A DNA stretch of 58,695 nt, from NCBI GenBank assembly GCA_039029355.1, contig JBCCGI010000055.1, positions 1 to 58,695 of the forward strand, in the 5' to 3' direction. Below the pieces are notes generated by a model that had not been told where the DNA came from, searched no databases, and worked only from the letters and a program-made list of their open reading frames with translations. Both the position numbers and the translations under genes were made by a program. Source of the DNA: JBCCGI01 sp039029355. Its GTDB lineage: Bacteria; Planctomycetota; UBA1135; GCA-002686595. Below, piece after piece: positions 24,915 to 32,787 of the stretch (the stretch's first letter is position 1; the number at the start of each line of letters is the position of its first letter).

Positions 24915-25369
24915 GACACGACGGCATCGGCGACCCCCTCGGGAGGATCGACGGCATCGGCCGGCGGCTCGGGAAGGTCCTCCCGCGCCGCCGGCGCGTG
25001 ACACACCATCCGCCCCACCGCCGCCGCCGCCAGCGCAAGGCCGACCAGCGGCAGCGCGAGCAGACCGAACTGCGTCCACGCAAACGGAAGCACCCACCCT
25101 TGCGGCTCAATCGTCAGCGCACAGGCCGCCTGCGTCCCGCAGGCGATCAGCGGCCAGCGCCACGGCCGGTGGCGGTACGTGTAGGCGAGCCCCGCGACGA
25201 CCCCGGCCAGGGCCGGGTAGCCGGCACGCCAGAAAAGCGTCGACTCCCAGGCCTCCGTCCGCCCCGCGTAGAGACACACCAGCGCCCAGATCAAGGTCCC
25301 GGCCACCGCGCTCCCAACGAACGCCGGGCCCTCTGGGTCCTTCACCAACCACCGGAAGAGAAACCGCAT
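24911..25369 (-). CDS. Small integral membrane protein of unknown function
   Basis: A 152-residue hypothetical protein if started at ATG 25369 (MRFLFRWLVKDPEGPAFVGS); an upstream start at 25405 would add 12 acidic residues. Four hydrophobic helices are visible: about 19-35 (VGSAVAGTLIWALVCLY), 45-60 (FWRAGYPALAGVVAGLAY), 68-80 (WPLIACGTQAACAL) and 88-118 (VLPFAWTQFGLLALPLVGLA). The tail is rich in Pro, Asp and Glu. No family was recognised. The hydrophobic pattern and cytoplasmic-type charged tail support a real gene. The overlap with the convergent SenB-type gene and the lack of a conserved motif leave some doubt. Confidence 0.6.
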   Translation of the reverse strand: MRFLFRWLVKDPEGPAFVGSAVAGTLIWALVCLYAGRTEAWESTLFWRAGYPALAGVVAGLAYTYRHRPWRWPLIACGTQAACALTIEPQGWVLPFAWTQFGLLALPLVGLALAAAAVGRMVCHAPAAREDLPEPPADAVDPPEGVADAVVS

Positions 25370-25496
25370 CCCCTCCTCACCCTCCGTTTCTTCGTTCCGC
25401 CCCACACCAGGCGCAAAGCCGCCTGATAGGCCGCAAGATCGGCCTACGCGCAGGGCAAGCCTGAGCCGAGCTGCGAAAAAGTCGTGGGCGCGGGCG

Positions 25497-26342
25497 CTAT
25501 TCGGGCGCGACGAGGCGTGTCTGCAGGGGCTCGCCGAACACCACGACCTCGGGCGCGTTGCGCCTGAGCGTGGTCCGGACCTGCTCCAGCTCGCCAGGCG
25601 GGACGTGCACCGCGACCGTGACGCGCGGGGCGATCTCGGCCTCGATCAGCTCCTTGCCCGAGTCGCTGAGCAACCACCAGTACGGCACGCACGCCACGTC
25701 GACCTCGCGCTCCTTCAACCCCATCGGCACCAGGTGGGAGCGCGACGCCTCGGCATCGCCGAGGTGGAGCACGCGCAGGCCGCCGACGTCGACGAGATGC
25801 GCCAAGTTCTGCACCGACGCGTGCCGCACGCCGCTGTGAGGCAGCAGGAAGCACTCGAGGCGCACGGGACCGCGGGCGTAGGACCTCCACTTGCCGGGCT
25901 CGGGCAGCAGCTCGACCAGGCGCTCGCGCAGCGGGTCGTCGTCGACCAGCTCCTCGCCCACCGCCGCGATCACCTGCGGCGAGCTGGCGAGCGCCAGCGC
26001 GGGGTTGCCCGCCAGCACGGCACGCGCCGACGCCGGCTGCACGTGGTCGCGGTGCACGTGGCTCGCGAGCGCGAGGTCGAGGCCGTCGAAGGGCTTCCGG
26101 CCGGCGGCCAGGTCGGCGTGGACCTCTTCGGGCAGCGCGGCGTAGATCGAGTAGGGCGTCTGCAAGCACGCGTCGATCAGGACCTTGGTCTCGCCGCGCG
26201 CGAGGAGCACCCCCTCGTTGGCGAGGTAGGTGATCGCGAGCGGGCGCTCGTCGCGCTCGGGCGCGGACTTCGGCTCGGCCTCCTGCCCGGTGACCAGCGC
26301 GAGGAGCAGGCCTCCGGCGAACGCTGCGGCGTGAATCCTCAT
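25497..26342 (-). CDS. Secreted metallo-beta-lactamase-fold protein (UlaG-like)
   Basis: A 281-residue protein with an N-terminal signal (MRIHAAAFAGGLLLALVTGQ). The metal-binding motif SHVHRDH near residue 95 is the H-x-H-x-D-H signature of the metallo-beta-lactamase fold. The preceding ITYLANEGVLLARGETKVLI is the first beta-hairpin in the YfiT/UlaG-like subgroup, which includes L-ascorbate-6-phosphate lactonase and many uncharacterised hydrolases. GGLRVLHLGDAEAS near 180-193 supplies the second histidine and aspartate. The substrate cannot be inferred. It diverges from the alkylation-repair operon with 90 bp between the starts. Confidence 0.85.
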   Translation of the reverse strand: MRIHAAAFAGGLLLALVTGQEAEPKSAPERDERPLAITYLANEGVLLARGETKVLIDACLQTPYSIYAALPEEVHADLAAGRKPFDGLDLALASHVHRDHVQPASARAVLAGNPALALASSPQVIAAVGEELVDDDPLRERLVELLPEPGKWRSYARGPVRLECFLLPHSGVRHASVQNLAHLVDVGGLRVLHLGDAEASRSHLVPMGLKEREVDVACVPYWWLLSDSGKELIEAEIAPRVTVAVHVPPGELEQVRTTLRRNAPEVVVFGEPLQTRLVAPE

Positions 26343-26432
26343 GCGTCGATGCTACGATCCCGCGCGCAAACCGGATACCGGCGGCGGAATCCGGAAGACC
26401 GGCGCCGCCGGCGCCGGGACGATGAGCTCGCC

Positions 26433-27875
26433 ATGGCGCTTACCCGCGAAGTGATGGTCGATCGCTTCCTCGCGCGCGACCCCGCGTACGAGCTGCGTTT
26501 CGTCGTCGGGGTGGTCACGACCGGCATCTACTGCGTGCCGACGTGCTCCGCGCGCAAGCCGAAGGAGTCCAACGTGCGCTTCTTCGCGACGCTCGACGAC
26601 GCGCGCCGCGCGGGTCTGCGGGCGTGCAAGCGGTGCCGCCCGGACCACGTGCACGCGGGTCGGGATCCCGAGCGCGAGGCGCTCGAGGCCGCCGTCACCG
26701 CGCTGCGCCGATCCCCGGGCGACTTCCGCGGCGTCGGCGATGTCGCGCGGGCCGCCGGGTGCGGCGCGACGAAGCTCGGCGAGCTCGTGCGCGAGCACTA
26801 CCACACCACGCCGCGCGCGCTGCTCGTCGCGGCGCGCCTGCGCTTTGCGCGCCGCGAGCTGATGGAGACGAACCGACGCGTCCTCTCGATCGCGGTCGAC
26901 GCGGGCTTCGAGGGCGCGACGGCCTTCCACGACAACTTCCGGCGCGCGCTGGGGCTGGCCCCGGGCGAGTACCGGAGCATGGGGCGGAGCGGCGAGCTCG
27001 CCCTCCGCCTCCCGCGCGGCTACCCGGTGGAGCACCTGCTGCGCTCGCTTGGGCGCGACCCCGAGGGCCGCACCGAGCGCGTCCGCGGCCGGACGCTGGC
27101 GCGCGCGATCCGGGTCGACGGTCGGCCGGCGCGGGTGACGGTCGAGCTCAAGGCGGGCGCGGCGCGCGGCCGGGTGGAGGCCCGCTCGCGGCTGACGCCG
27201 GCGGCGGTCGGCGAGGCTCACGAGGTGCTGCTGCGGGTGCTCGGGCTCACGATCGACCCGGCGCCGTTCGAGCGCCGCGCGCGCGGCGACGTCGAGCTCA
27301 CGCGCCTGATCGAAGGCCGGCGCGGCGTGCGCATCCCGCAGACGCCGAACGCCTTCGAGGGCCTCGTGTGGAGCATCGTGGGCCAGCAGGTGAACCTGGC
27401 CTTCGCGTTCACGTGCCGCAACCGGCTGATCGACCTCGCCGGCACGCGCGCGGGCGACCGGCTGACCGCCCACCCGACGCCGGAGGCCGTCGCAGGCCTC
27501 GACTACGTCGACCTGACGCGCCTGCAGTACTCGCAGCGCAAGGCTGAGTACCTGATCGACACGTCGCACCTGATCGCCGCGGGCGAGCTCGATCTCGAAG
27601 GCCTCGCCCACGCATCCGCAACGCGCGCGTACGAGACGCTCGCCTCGGTCCGCGGGCTCGGGCCCTGGTCGGTGAACTACATGCTGATGCGCTCCCTCGG
27701 CTTCGCCGACTGCGTCCCGGTCGGCGACGCTGGACTGGTACGCGCGCTCCAGGAGTTCCACGACCTGCCGAGCCGCCCGGGCCCCGACGAGACCCTCGCG
27801 CTCATGGAGCGCTATTCCCCCCACCGCAGCCTGGCCACCTTCCACCTTTGGAAGACCCTTGGAGACCCCACGTGA
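26433..27875 (+). CDS. Ada-AlkA fusion: methylphosphotriester acceptor, AraC HTH and 3-methyladenine glycosylase
   Basis: A 480-residue DNA-repair and regulator protein. ATG 26433 starts the family-typical N-terminus. Residues 1-75 are an Ada zinc-binding domain with Cys34, Cys38, Cys65 and Cys68 (GIYCVPTC, then CKRC); Cys34 corresponds to the methyl acceptor of Ada. Residues about 85-170 form an AraC-type helix-turn-helix (VARAAGCGATKLGELVREHY, then SIAVDAGFEGATAFHDNFRR). Residues about 185-280 resemble AlkA_N. The HhH-GPD glycosylase domain is at about 295-470 (FEGLVWSIVGQQVNLAF), with the hairpin in LASVRGLGPWSVNYMLM and the catalytic Asp432 in VPVGDAGL. Such fusions sense methylphosphotriesters and excise 3-methyladenine. 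The stop overlaps the next gene's start (GTGA at 27872), which encodes Ogt. It is likely autoregulated. Confidence 0.93.
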   Translation: MALTREVMVDRFLARDPAYELRFVVGVVTTGIYCVPTCSARKPKESNVRFFATLDDARRAGLRACKRCRPDHVHAGRDPEREALEAAVTALRRSPGDFRGVGDVARAAGCGATKLGELVREHYHTTPRALLVAARLRFARRELMETNRRVLSIAVDAGFEGATAFHDNFRRALGLAPGEYRSMGRSGELALRLPRGYPVEHLLRSLGRDPEGRTERVRGRTLARAIRVDGRPARVTVELKAGAARGRVEARSRLTPAAVGEAHEVLLRVLGLTIDPAPFERRARGDVELTRLIEGRRGVRIPQTPNAFEGLVWSIVGQQVNLAFAFTCRNRLIDLAGTRAGDRLTAHPTPEAVAGLDYVDLTRLQYSQRKAEYLIDTSHLIAAGELDLEGLAHASATRAYETLASVRGLGPWSVNYMLMRSLGFADCVPVGDAGLVRALQEFHDLPSRPGPDETLALMERYSPHRSLATFHLWKTLGDPT

Positions 27876-28429
27876 AGATCTACGCGCACGTCTTCGACTC
27901 CCCCATCGCCCCGGTCCTGGTCGCGGTCGACGAGGCCGGCGCGGTCAAACACCTGGACTTCGTCGGGCGGCGCACGAAGGAGGAGTTGCTCGCGCGCATG
28001 CGCAAGGGCGGCCGCACGGTGGTGTGGGAAGCAGCTCCCTGCGCCGAGGTGCAGAAGCAGGTCGAGGAGTACTTCCGCGGCGAGCGCACCGCCTTCGAGC
28101 TGGACCTCGCGGGCGACGGGACCGAGTTCCAGCGCAGCGTCTGGAGCGCGCTGCTAGAGATCCCCTTCGGCGAGACCACCAGCTACGGCGAGCTCGCCCG
28201 CCGGCTCGGCAAGCCCAACGCGTCGCGCGCGGTCGGGCGCGCGAACGGCACCAATCCGATCTCGCTCTGCGTCCCCTGCCACCGCGTGATCGGCGCGGAT
28301 GGCAGCCTGACCGGCTACGGCGGCGGGCTGCCGACCAAGCGCGCGCTGCTGGACTTCGAGCGCGGGCAGCTCACGTTCGCCGAGCAGAAGGCTCACCCCA
28401 GGGAAACCGAGCAGATCGGGCGTCCCTGA
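27872..28429 (+). CDS. ogt: Methylated-DNA--protein-cysteine methyltransferase
   Basis: A 185-residue suicide methyltransferase that moves O6-methyl groups from guanine onto its own cysteine. GTG 27872 is preferred: it overlaps the Ada-AlkA stop by four bases and gives MKIYAHVFDSPIAPVLVAVD, the normal N-terminus; an in-frame TTG at 27848 would run into the upstream gene. The active site is CVPCHRVIG, with acceptor Cys136. The DNA-binding segment TSYGELARRLGKPNASRAVG precedes it at about residues 101-120. The short Lys/Arg/Glu tail after residue 170 is normal. Together with the fusion protein it forms a two-gene alkylation-damage operon that covers O6-methylguanine, 3-methyladenine and phosphotriesters. 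Confidence 0.95.
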   Translation: MKIYAHVFDSPIAPVLVAVDEAGAVKHLDFVGRRTKEELLARMRKGGRTVVWEAAPCAEVQKQVEEYFRGERTAFELDLAGDGTEFQRSVWSALLEIPFGETTSYGELARRLGKPNASRAVGRANGTNPISLCVPCHRVIGADGSLTGYGGGLPTKRALLDFERGQLTFAEQKAHPRETEQIGRP

Positions 28430-28473
28430 AAAAGCCAAAGGGCGGCAGGACCTCAGGAGTCGTCCTGCCACCC
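28429..28473 (-). terminator. Intrinsic terminator for the HDOD-sthA operon
   Basis: Read on the minus strand, arms at 28462-28473 and 28440-28451 form a 12-bp stem with one G-U pair and a 10-base loop. They are followed by a T-rich tract (TTTGGCTTTTT), which corresponds to the A-rich bases 28429-28439. It lies 186 bp beyond the sthA stop, next to the ogt stop, which explains part of the gene-free stretch 28430-28658. Confidence 0.75.
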
Positions 28474-28492
28474 AAAAAGGCAGCCAAGAGTT

Positions 28493-28547
28493 GCTGCGGG
28501 CGGCGCCCCCTCAGACGCCGGGCCGCGTCTCGGCAGCCCCTTTTTTT
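28493..28547 (+). terminator. Intrinsic terminator for the Ada-AlkA/ogt operon
   Basis: On the plus strand an inner hairpin (28513-28518 with 28525-28530, six pairs) is enclosed by GCTGC at 28493-28497 and GCAGC at 28533-28537. A run of seven T residues follows at 28541-28547. Each convergent operon would therefore terminate inside the region beyond the other's terminator. From 28548 to 28658 I see only non-coding sequence without clear structure. Confidence 0.6.
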
Positions 28548-28658
28548 ATCCAACACCGGATCGACCATTTCCAGGGCGATCACGAGCGAACTACCCAGGA
28601 AACCCACGAATGGGGGATTCCGTGGGCAATCGACAGCATTCGGACGCCGACGGGGCTC

Positions 28659-30080
28659 TCAGCCGGCGTGTCGGAGCGCGGAGGGGCGCTTCGAGAGGAT
28701 CTCCAGCGCGGCCACGCGGTAACCCTCGGTCAACGTCGGGAAGTTGAACACGTTGTCGACGAACGTGTCCGCGTCGAGCCCCGCGATCAACGCGAGCTGC
28801 GCGACGTGAATCAGGTCCGCCGCGCCCTCCCCCAGCACCTGCGCGCCCAGCAGCTTGCGCCCGTCGGGTCCGCACACGAGCTTTACGAAGCCGTCGGTGT
28901 TGGCGCTGATCTGGCCGCGCGACAGCTCCGCGAAGGGCGCGCGTCCCACGACGGCCGAGCCGAGCTCCGCGACGACCTCGGCCTCGCTCTGCCCAACGGT
29001 CGCCAACTCGGGGACGGTGTAGATGCCCACGGGCACGACCCCGTTGGAGCCCGCCACCTCGCGGCCGAAGGCGTGCTTCATCGCGCGACGCCCCTGCTCC
29101 ATCGCCGAGGCCGCCAGCGCCGGCGGCCCGATGACGTCGCCGATCGCGTAGATGTTCGGCACCTTCGTGCGGCAGTGCTCGTCGACGGGGATGTGGCCGC
29201 GGTCGGTGACCTCGAGGCCTGCGGCTTCGATCTGCAGCCCGCGCACGTGCGCGACGCGGCCGAGCGCGCAGAGCACCTTCTCCGCCCCCATCCGGTCGCC
29301 GCCGGACAGCTCGATGTCGACCTGCTCGAGCAGGCCATCGTGCACGACCGACTCAACCCGACGACCGGGCAGATAGGTGCCTCCCATCCGGGTGAAGGCG
29401 CGCACGAAGCCGTCGGACAGCTCGGGATCGAGGAAGCCGAGTGGACGCTCGTAGGCGTCGACGATCGTGACCTGCACGCCGAGCGCCGCGAAGATCGAAG
29501 CGAACTCGCAGGCGACGACCCCGCTGCCAAGCACCGCGAGCGAGCGCGGCAGGTAGATCAGCGACAGGATCGAGTCGCTGTCGAGCACCGCCTCGTGGTC
29601 CACGTCGACGTTGTCGGGGCGCCGAGGCCGCGAGCCGGTGGCGATCACGATGGTGTCCGCCCGGACGCAGCGCGTGCTCGTCCCGACGTTCTGCACGCAG
29701 ACGGTGTCCGGCGACGTGAAGTGCGCGCTGCCGCGCCAGACGTCGATCCCGTTGCGGTACATCTGATCGCTCAGCACCTCTTCCTGGTCGCGCAGCACGC
29801 CCGAGAGGCGACGCATCAGGCTCTCGAGCTTCACGTGCGCCGACAGCTCGGTGTCGACCACCCCGCCGGTGCGGCGCTTGAGCCCCGACAGGAAGACCGC
29901 GCTCTCGCGCAGGGTCTTGCTGGGGATCGTGCCGCGGTAGGTGCACTCCCCGCCCACCGAGCGCTCGCGGTCGATGACGAGCACACTGCTCCCGTACTCG
30001 GAGGCCTGGATCGCCGCCTTCTGCCCGGCGGGTCCTCCGCCGAGCACGACGACGTCGTATCGAGCCGCGCTTTCGCTCAT
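28659..30080 (-). CDS. sthA: Soluble pyridine nucleotide (Si-specific NAD(P)+) transhydrogenase
   Basis: A 473-residue flavoprotein that equilibrates NADPH + NAD+ with NADP+ + NADH in the cytoplasm. The FAD turn is VVLGGGPAGQKAA (about residues 11-23). The segment GGECTYRGTIPSKTLRES shows a single Cys at 46 where lipoamide dehydrogenase has two; the missing second Cys is a mark of SthA. Further features are ATGSRPRRP near 145-153, the NAD(P) turn VLGSGVVACEFASIF near 185-199, the YAIGDVIGPPALAASAMEQG stretch near 305-324, and the dimer-interface segment NVFNFPTLTEGYR near 448-460. Length is normal. The start at 30080 overlaps the stop of the upstream HDOD gene by four bases, so the two are translationally coupled. 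Confidence 0.94.
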   Translation of the reverse strand: MSESAARYDVVVLGGGPAGQKAAIQASEYGSSVLVIDRERSVGGECTYRGTIPSKTLRESAVFLSGLKRRTGGVVDTELSAHVKLESLMRRLSGVLRDQEEVLSDQMYRNGIDVWRGSAHFTSPDTVCVQNVGTSTRCVRADTIVIATGSRPRRPDNVDVDHEAVLDSDSILSLIYLPRSLAVLGSGVVACEFASIFAALGVQVTIVDAYERPLGFLDPELSDGFVRAFTRMGGTYLPGRRVESVVHDGLLEQVDIELSGGDRMGAEKVLCALGRVAHVRGLQIEAAGLEVTDRGHIPVDEHCRTKVPNIYAIGDVIGPPALAASAMEQGRRAMKHAFGREVAGSNGVVPVGIYTVPELATVGQSEAEVVAELGSAVVGRAPFAELSRGQISANTDGFVKLVCGPDGRKLLGAQVLGEGAADLIHVAQLALIAGLDADTFVDNVFNFPTLTEGYRVAALEILSKRPSALRHAG

Positions 30081-30940
30081 AGGAACGACTCCGCGATGTC
30101 GAGGACCTCGCCGCGACGCCCGAGGAGCTCCTCCACGTCGTCGCGGTAGAGCCCTAGGTCCGCCAGGACCGGCAGGTTGAAGTCGAAGTCGTCGGGCGTC
30201 GTGCCGTCCTCGAGCGCCCACTTCGCCAGCAGGTCCGCCAGGTACGTCGAGCGCACGTCTTCGTGGTGGCTCACCGCAGCGGTGTAGTCGTGGTGGTATT
30301 GGATCGACGAGCGCACCCACGGCGGCAGATCCCACTGCTCGGCCAGCTGGCCCCCGACCAGCTCGTGGTAGTGCTCCATCGCGGCCTCGAGCAATCGGAA
30401 CGGCGCCGGCTTGTCGGTCACCGCCTTCAGGACGTCTAGGAAAGCCATCATCACCACGGGCCGCCCGACGTCGTGCATCAGCCCGCACAGGAAGGCGCCC
30501 TCGACGTTGAAGCGCCGGGTGCGGGCCACCTCCTTGGCATACACGCCCGCCATCGCCGAGTGCTGCCACATCGTGCGGATGTGGGACTGGTAACCGGGCA
30601 CGCGGAAGACCCGGCCGCGCATCGAGACGGCGAGTGCGATCTCGGCGACCGCGGACATGCCGAGGCGACTCACCGCCTGCTGTAGCGAGACGATCTGCTC
30701 CAGCCCTCCGTACGCGGCCGAGTTGGCCACGCGCATGACGTGGGCGGCGAGCGACTGGTCGCGCTGGATGAGCTCTGCAATCTCGCGCGCGTCGGTCTCC
30801 TCTTCGTCGGATGCGGCGAGCACCCGGGCGGCGGTATCCGGAAGGAGCGGCAGCTCGATATCGCCCGTCGCGAGCTTGGCCTCGAAGAGGTCGCGCAGAG
30901 CGGGAGGGATGGCGTGGTCGCTGGGGATCGCGTGCTTCAA
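30077..30940 (-). CDS. HDOD-domain signalling protein
   Basis: A 287-residue protein with an HDOD domain, a metal-free or altered relative of HD phosphohydrolases used in signalling. No ATG gives a good start. TTG 30940 begins MKHAIPSDHAIPPALRDLFE and has an AGGA ribosome site about 10 bases upstream; an alternative ATG at 31009 would add 23 basic residues. LPLLPDTAARVLAASDEEET near residue 31 opens the HDOD fold, and RDQSLAAHVMRVANSAAYGG with VSLQQAVSRLGMSAVAEIAL is its core. FLCGLMHDVGRPVVMMAF near 155-172 keeps an HD pair. No EAL, GGDEF or receiver domain is fused. It overlaps sthA by four bases, an unusual pairing of a regulator with a redox enzyme. Confidence 0.85.
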   Translation of the reverse strand: MKHAIPSDHAIPPALRDLFEAKLATGDIELPLLPDTAARVLAASDEEETDAREIAELIQRDQSLAAHVMRVANSAAYGGLEQIVSLQQAVSRLGMSAVAEIALAVSMRGRVFRVPGYQSHIRTMWQHSAMAGVYAKEVARTRRFNVEGAFLCGLMHDVGRPVVMMAFLDVLKAVTDKPAPFRLLEAAMEHYHELVGGQLAEQWDLPPWVRSSIQYHHDYTAAVSHHEDVRSTYLADLLAKWALEDGTTPDDFDFNLPVLADLGLYRDDVEELLGRRGEVLDIAESFL

Positions 30941-31061
30941 GGTGTGGGCTTCCTGGGGGAACGCGGACTGGCTCTTGTCGTCGCGCGCAACGCGCCGCCT
31001 GAACCGCATCGGGAAGGTCCACAACACTGCCCTGCGGACGCGAAAGGCCTTCCGCCCGGGT

Positions 31062-32549
31062 ATGCTGGGCGCGATGCGTAGACGGGGCACCCTTCGAAGC
31101 GCGGCCGCGGCCCTGGCCCTGGCCTCCGGCCTGGCCCTCTCCTGCAGCGGAGGCGAGGCCGGCGCCGAGCGCAGGCCGGACGTCGTGCTGATCGTGATCG
31201 ACACGCTGCGCGCTGACCGGCTGTCGTGCTACGGCTACCCGCGCCCCACCACGCCGGTGCTGGATCGCCTCGCGCGGGAGGGCGCGCGCTTCCAGGACGT
31301 CACCGCGCAGAGCTCGTGGACGCTCCCCTCGATGGTCTCGATGCTCTCGGGCCGCTACCTCACCGCGTACCGCGACTTTCTGGACGCCGGCGCCCCGACG
31401 CTCGCCGAGACCTTCGCCGAGGCGGGCTACTCCACCGTCGGCGTCGTCGGCAACGTGCTGCTGAAGCCCGAGGGCGGCTTCGGCCGCGGCTTCGACCACT
31501 ACGACGCGCGTCCCGCCCCCGGCACGCCCGGCGACGATCGCGTGCGCGCGCGCGACATCGAAGACCTAGCCGCGGCCATGTGGGAGCCCCTCGACGAAGC
31601 CCTCGCCACCGGCGACGACGGCGAGCGGCCGCCGCTCTTCCTGTACCTGCACCCGTTCGACCCGCACGCGCCCTACGTGGGCGACGCCACGCTCGACGCG
31701 CCGCTCCCACCCGCCGAGGCGGTCGCGGTCGAGCCCGCGGGTTGGCAGGCGGAGACGCTCGCGCGCCTGGGCCCCGCGCCGCCCGCCGGCGACGACGGTT
31801 GGGGGAACGAGCTGGCCGAGCTGCGCCGCCGCCGCGGCCTGCACGATCAGGACGTGCGGCACACCGACGACGTGCTCGGCGAGGTGCTGGCGGAGCTCGA
31901 GCAACGCGGCGTGCTTGAGAACTGCGTCCTCGCGGTCGTGTCCGACCACGGCGAGTGCCTCTGGGAGCGGCTCGCCCCCATGCCGCCCGACCGCCTGCGG
32001 CGCGAGCCGCCGGCGACGTTCTTCTACCAGGACCACGGCGCGTACCTCTACGAGGAGGGGGTCGCCACGCCGATGCTGTTCTGGGGTACCGGCGTCGAGG
32101 CGGGGCTCGAACCGGCGGTGCCGGTCGAGAACGTGGACGTCTTCCCCACGCTCCTAGAGCTCTGCCAGGTGCCCGCGCGCGGCGACCTGCACGGACGCAG
32201 CCTGGCGCCGCTGCTGCGCGGAGACGAGCCCGGACCGTGGCGCGAGACCGTTCACTCGCAGGTGCTCTTCAGCACGTCGATCCGCGACCTCACGTCGGGC
32301 GAAAAGCTGATCGTACCCACCGAACACGGCGAGCGCCTCGGCGCCCCGTCGGAGCTGTTTCGGCTGGGCGATGACCCGCTCGAACGCACGCCGATCGACG
32401 ACGCGGCGGCGGCCAGCCGCCTGCGTGCGCGCATCGAGGCTTGGACCGAGCGCTACCCCACCAGCTCGACCTTCGGCATGGCGCATGACCCCGAGCGCGA
32501 GAAGATGCTCAACGACCTGGGCTACACGGACGCGCACACCGGCGGCTAG
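31062..32549 (+). CDS. Second sulfatase-fold lipoprotein lacking the formylglycine cysteine
   Basis: A 495-residue protein (ATG 31062, or ATG 31074 four codons later). It has a lipoprotein signal ending in GLALSCSGGE, so the mature protein should begin at that cysteine. VVLIVIDTLRADRLSCYGYP near residues 41-60 is the metal-binding opening of sulfatase-fold enzymes. FLYLHPFDPHAPYV near 193-206 and LAVVSDHGECLWERL near 291-305 supply other metal ligands. The usual C-x-P-x-R is replaced by SSWTLPSMVSMLSG: Thr stands at the nucleophile position and Met replaces Arg. It closely resembles the protein at 14521-16059 in layout and in this replacement. Substrate unknown; phosphate or phosphonate ester chemistry is possible (inference). 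It diverges from the HDOD-sthA operon. Confidence 0.87.
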   Translation: MLGAMRRRGTLRSAAAALALASGLALSCSGGEAGAERRPDVVLIVIDTLRADRLSCYGYPRPTTPVLDRLAREGARFQDVTAQSSWTLPSMVSMLSGRYLTAYRDFLDAGAPTLAETFAEAGYSTVGVVGNVLLKPEGGFGRGFDHYDARPAPGTPGDDRVRARDIEDLAAAMWEPLDEALATGDDGERPPLFLYLHPFDPHAPYVGDATLDAPLPPAEAVAVEPAGWQAETLARLGPAPPAGDDGWGNELAELRRRRGLHDQDVRHTDDVLGEVLAELEQRGVLENCVLAVVSDHGECLWERLAPMPPDRLRREPPATFFYQDHGAYLYEEGVATPMLFWGTGVEAGLEPAVPVENVDVFPTLLELCQVPARGDLHGRSLAPLLRGDEPGPWRETVHSQVLFSTSIRDLTSGEKLIVPTEHGERLGAPSELFRLGDDPLERTPIDDAAAASRLRARIEAWTERYPTSSTFGMAHDPEREKMLNDLGYTDAHTGG

Positions 32550-32581
32550 CGCGCAGCCTCTACGCTTGCAACACGATTTTA

Positions 32582-32630
32582 GCGTACACAGGTCGCGAGC
32601 TTAACTCGCTTCTATACAGCTCGCGTACGC
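32582..32630 (+). promoter_or_regulatory. Complex inverted repeat in the leader of the giant gene pair
   Basis: GCGTA (32582-32586) pairs with TACGC (32626-32630), and CGCGAGC (32594-32600) pairs with GCTCGCG (32619-32625), with a 7-base bulge on the left arm. It begins 32 bases after the sulfatase-fold stop and may be its terminator, although no U-tract follows. A -10-like TATACA sits inside it at 32613-32618 without a convincing -35. A second small hairpin (CGGCCG, 32718-32723 and 32727-32732) follows. The rest of the 238-bp gap up to 32788 shows nothing recognisable, and no ribosome site precedes the start. Confidence 0.4.
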
Positions 32631-32787
32631 CGGAAGATCGATGCGCGGGGAAACCCGGTTGCGAATTCCGTAGGCGCTTGCTGGACTCGTTGCGCACTCT
32701 GCTCGCAACCTCGCGCACGGCCGTTTCGGCCGCGGAAGCCGCAACACGGGCTCCCCCCTCGCCGCCACCCCGCCCCCAAACGCTCGC

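Noticed and set aside
28659..30080. Dihydrolipoamide dehydrogenase
   Set aside because: The second active-site cysteine is missing, and the GTIPSK block with single Cys46 fits SthA.
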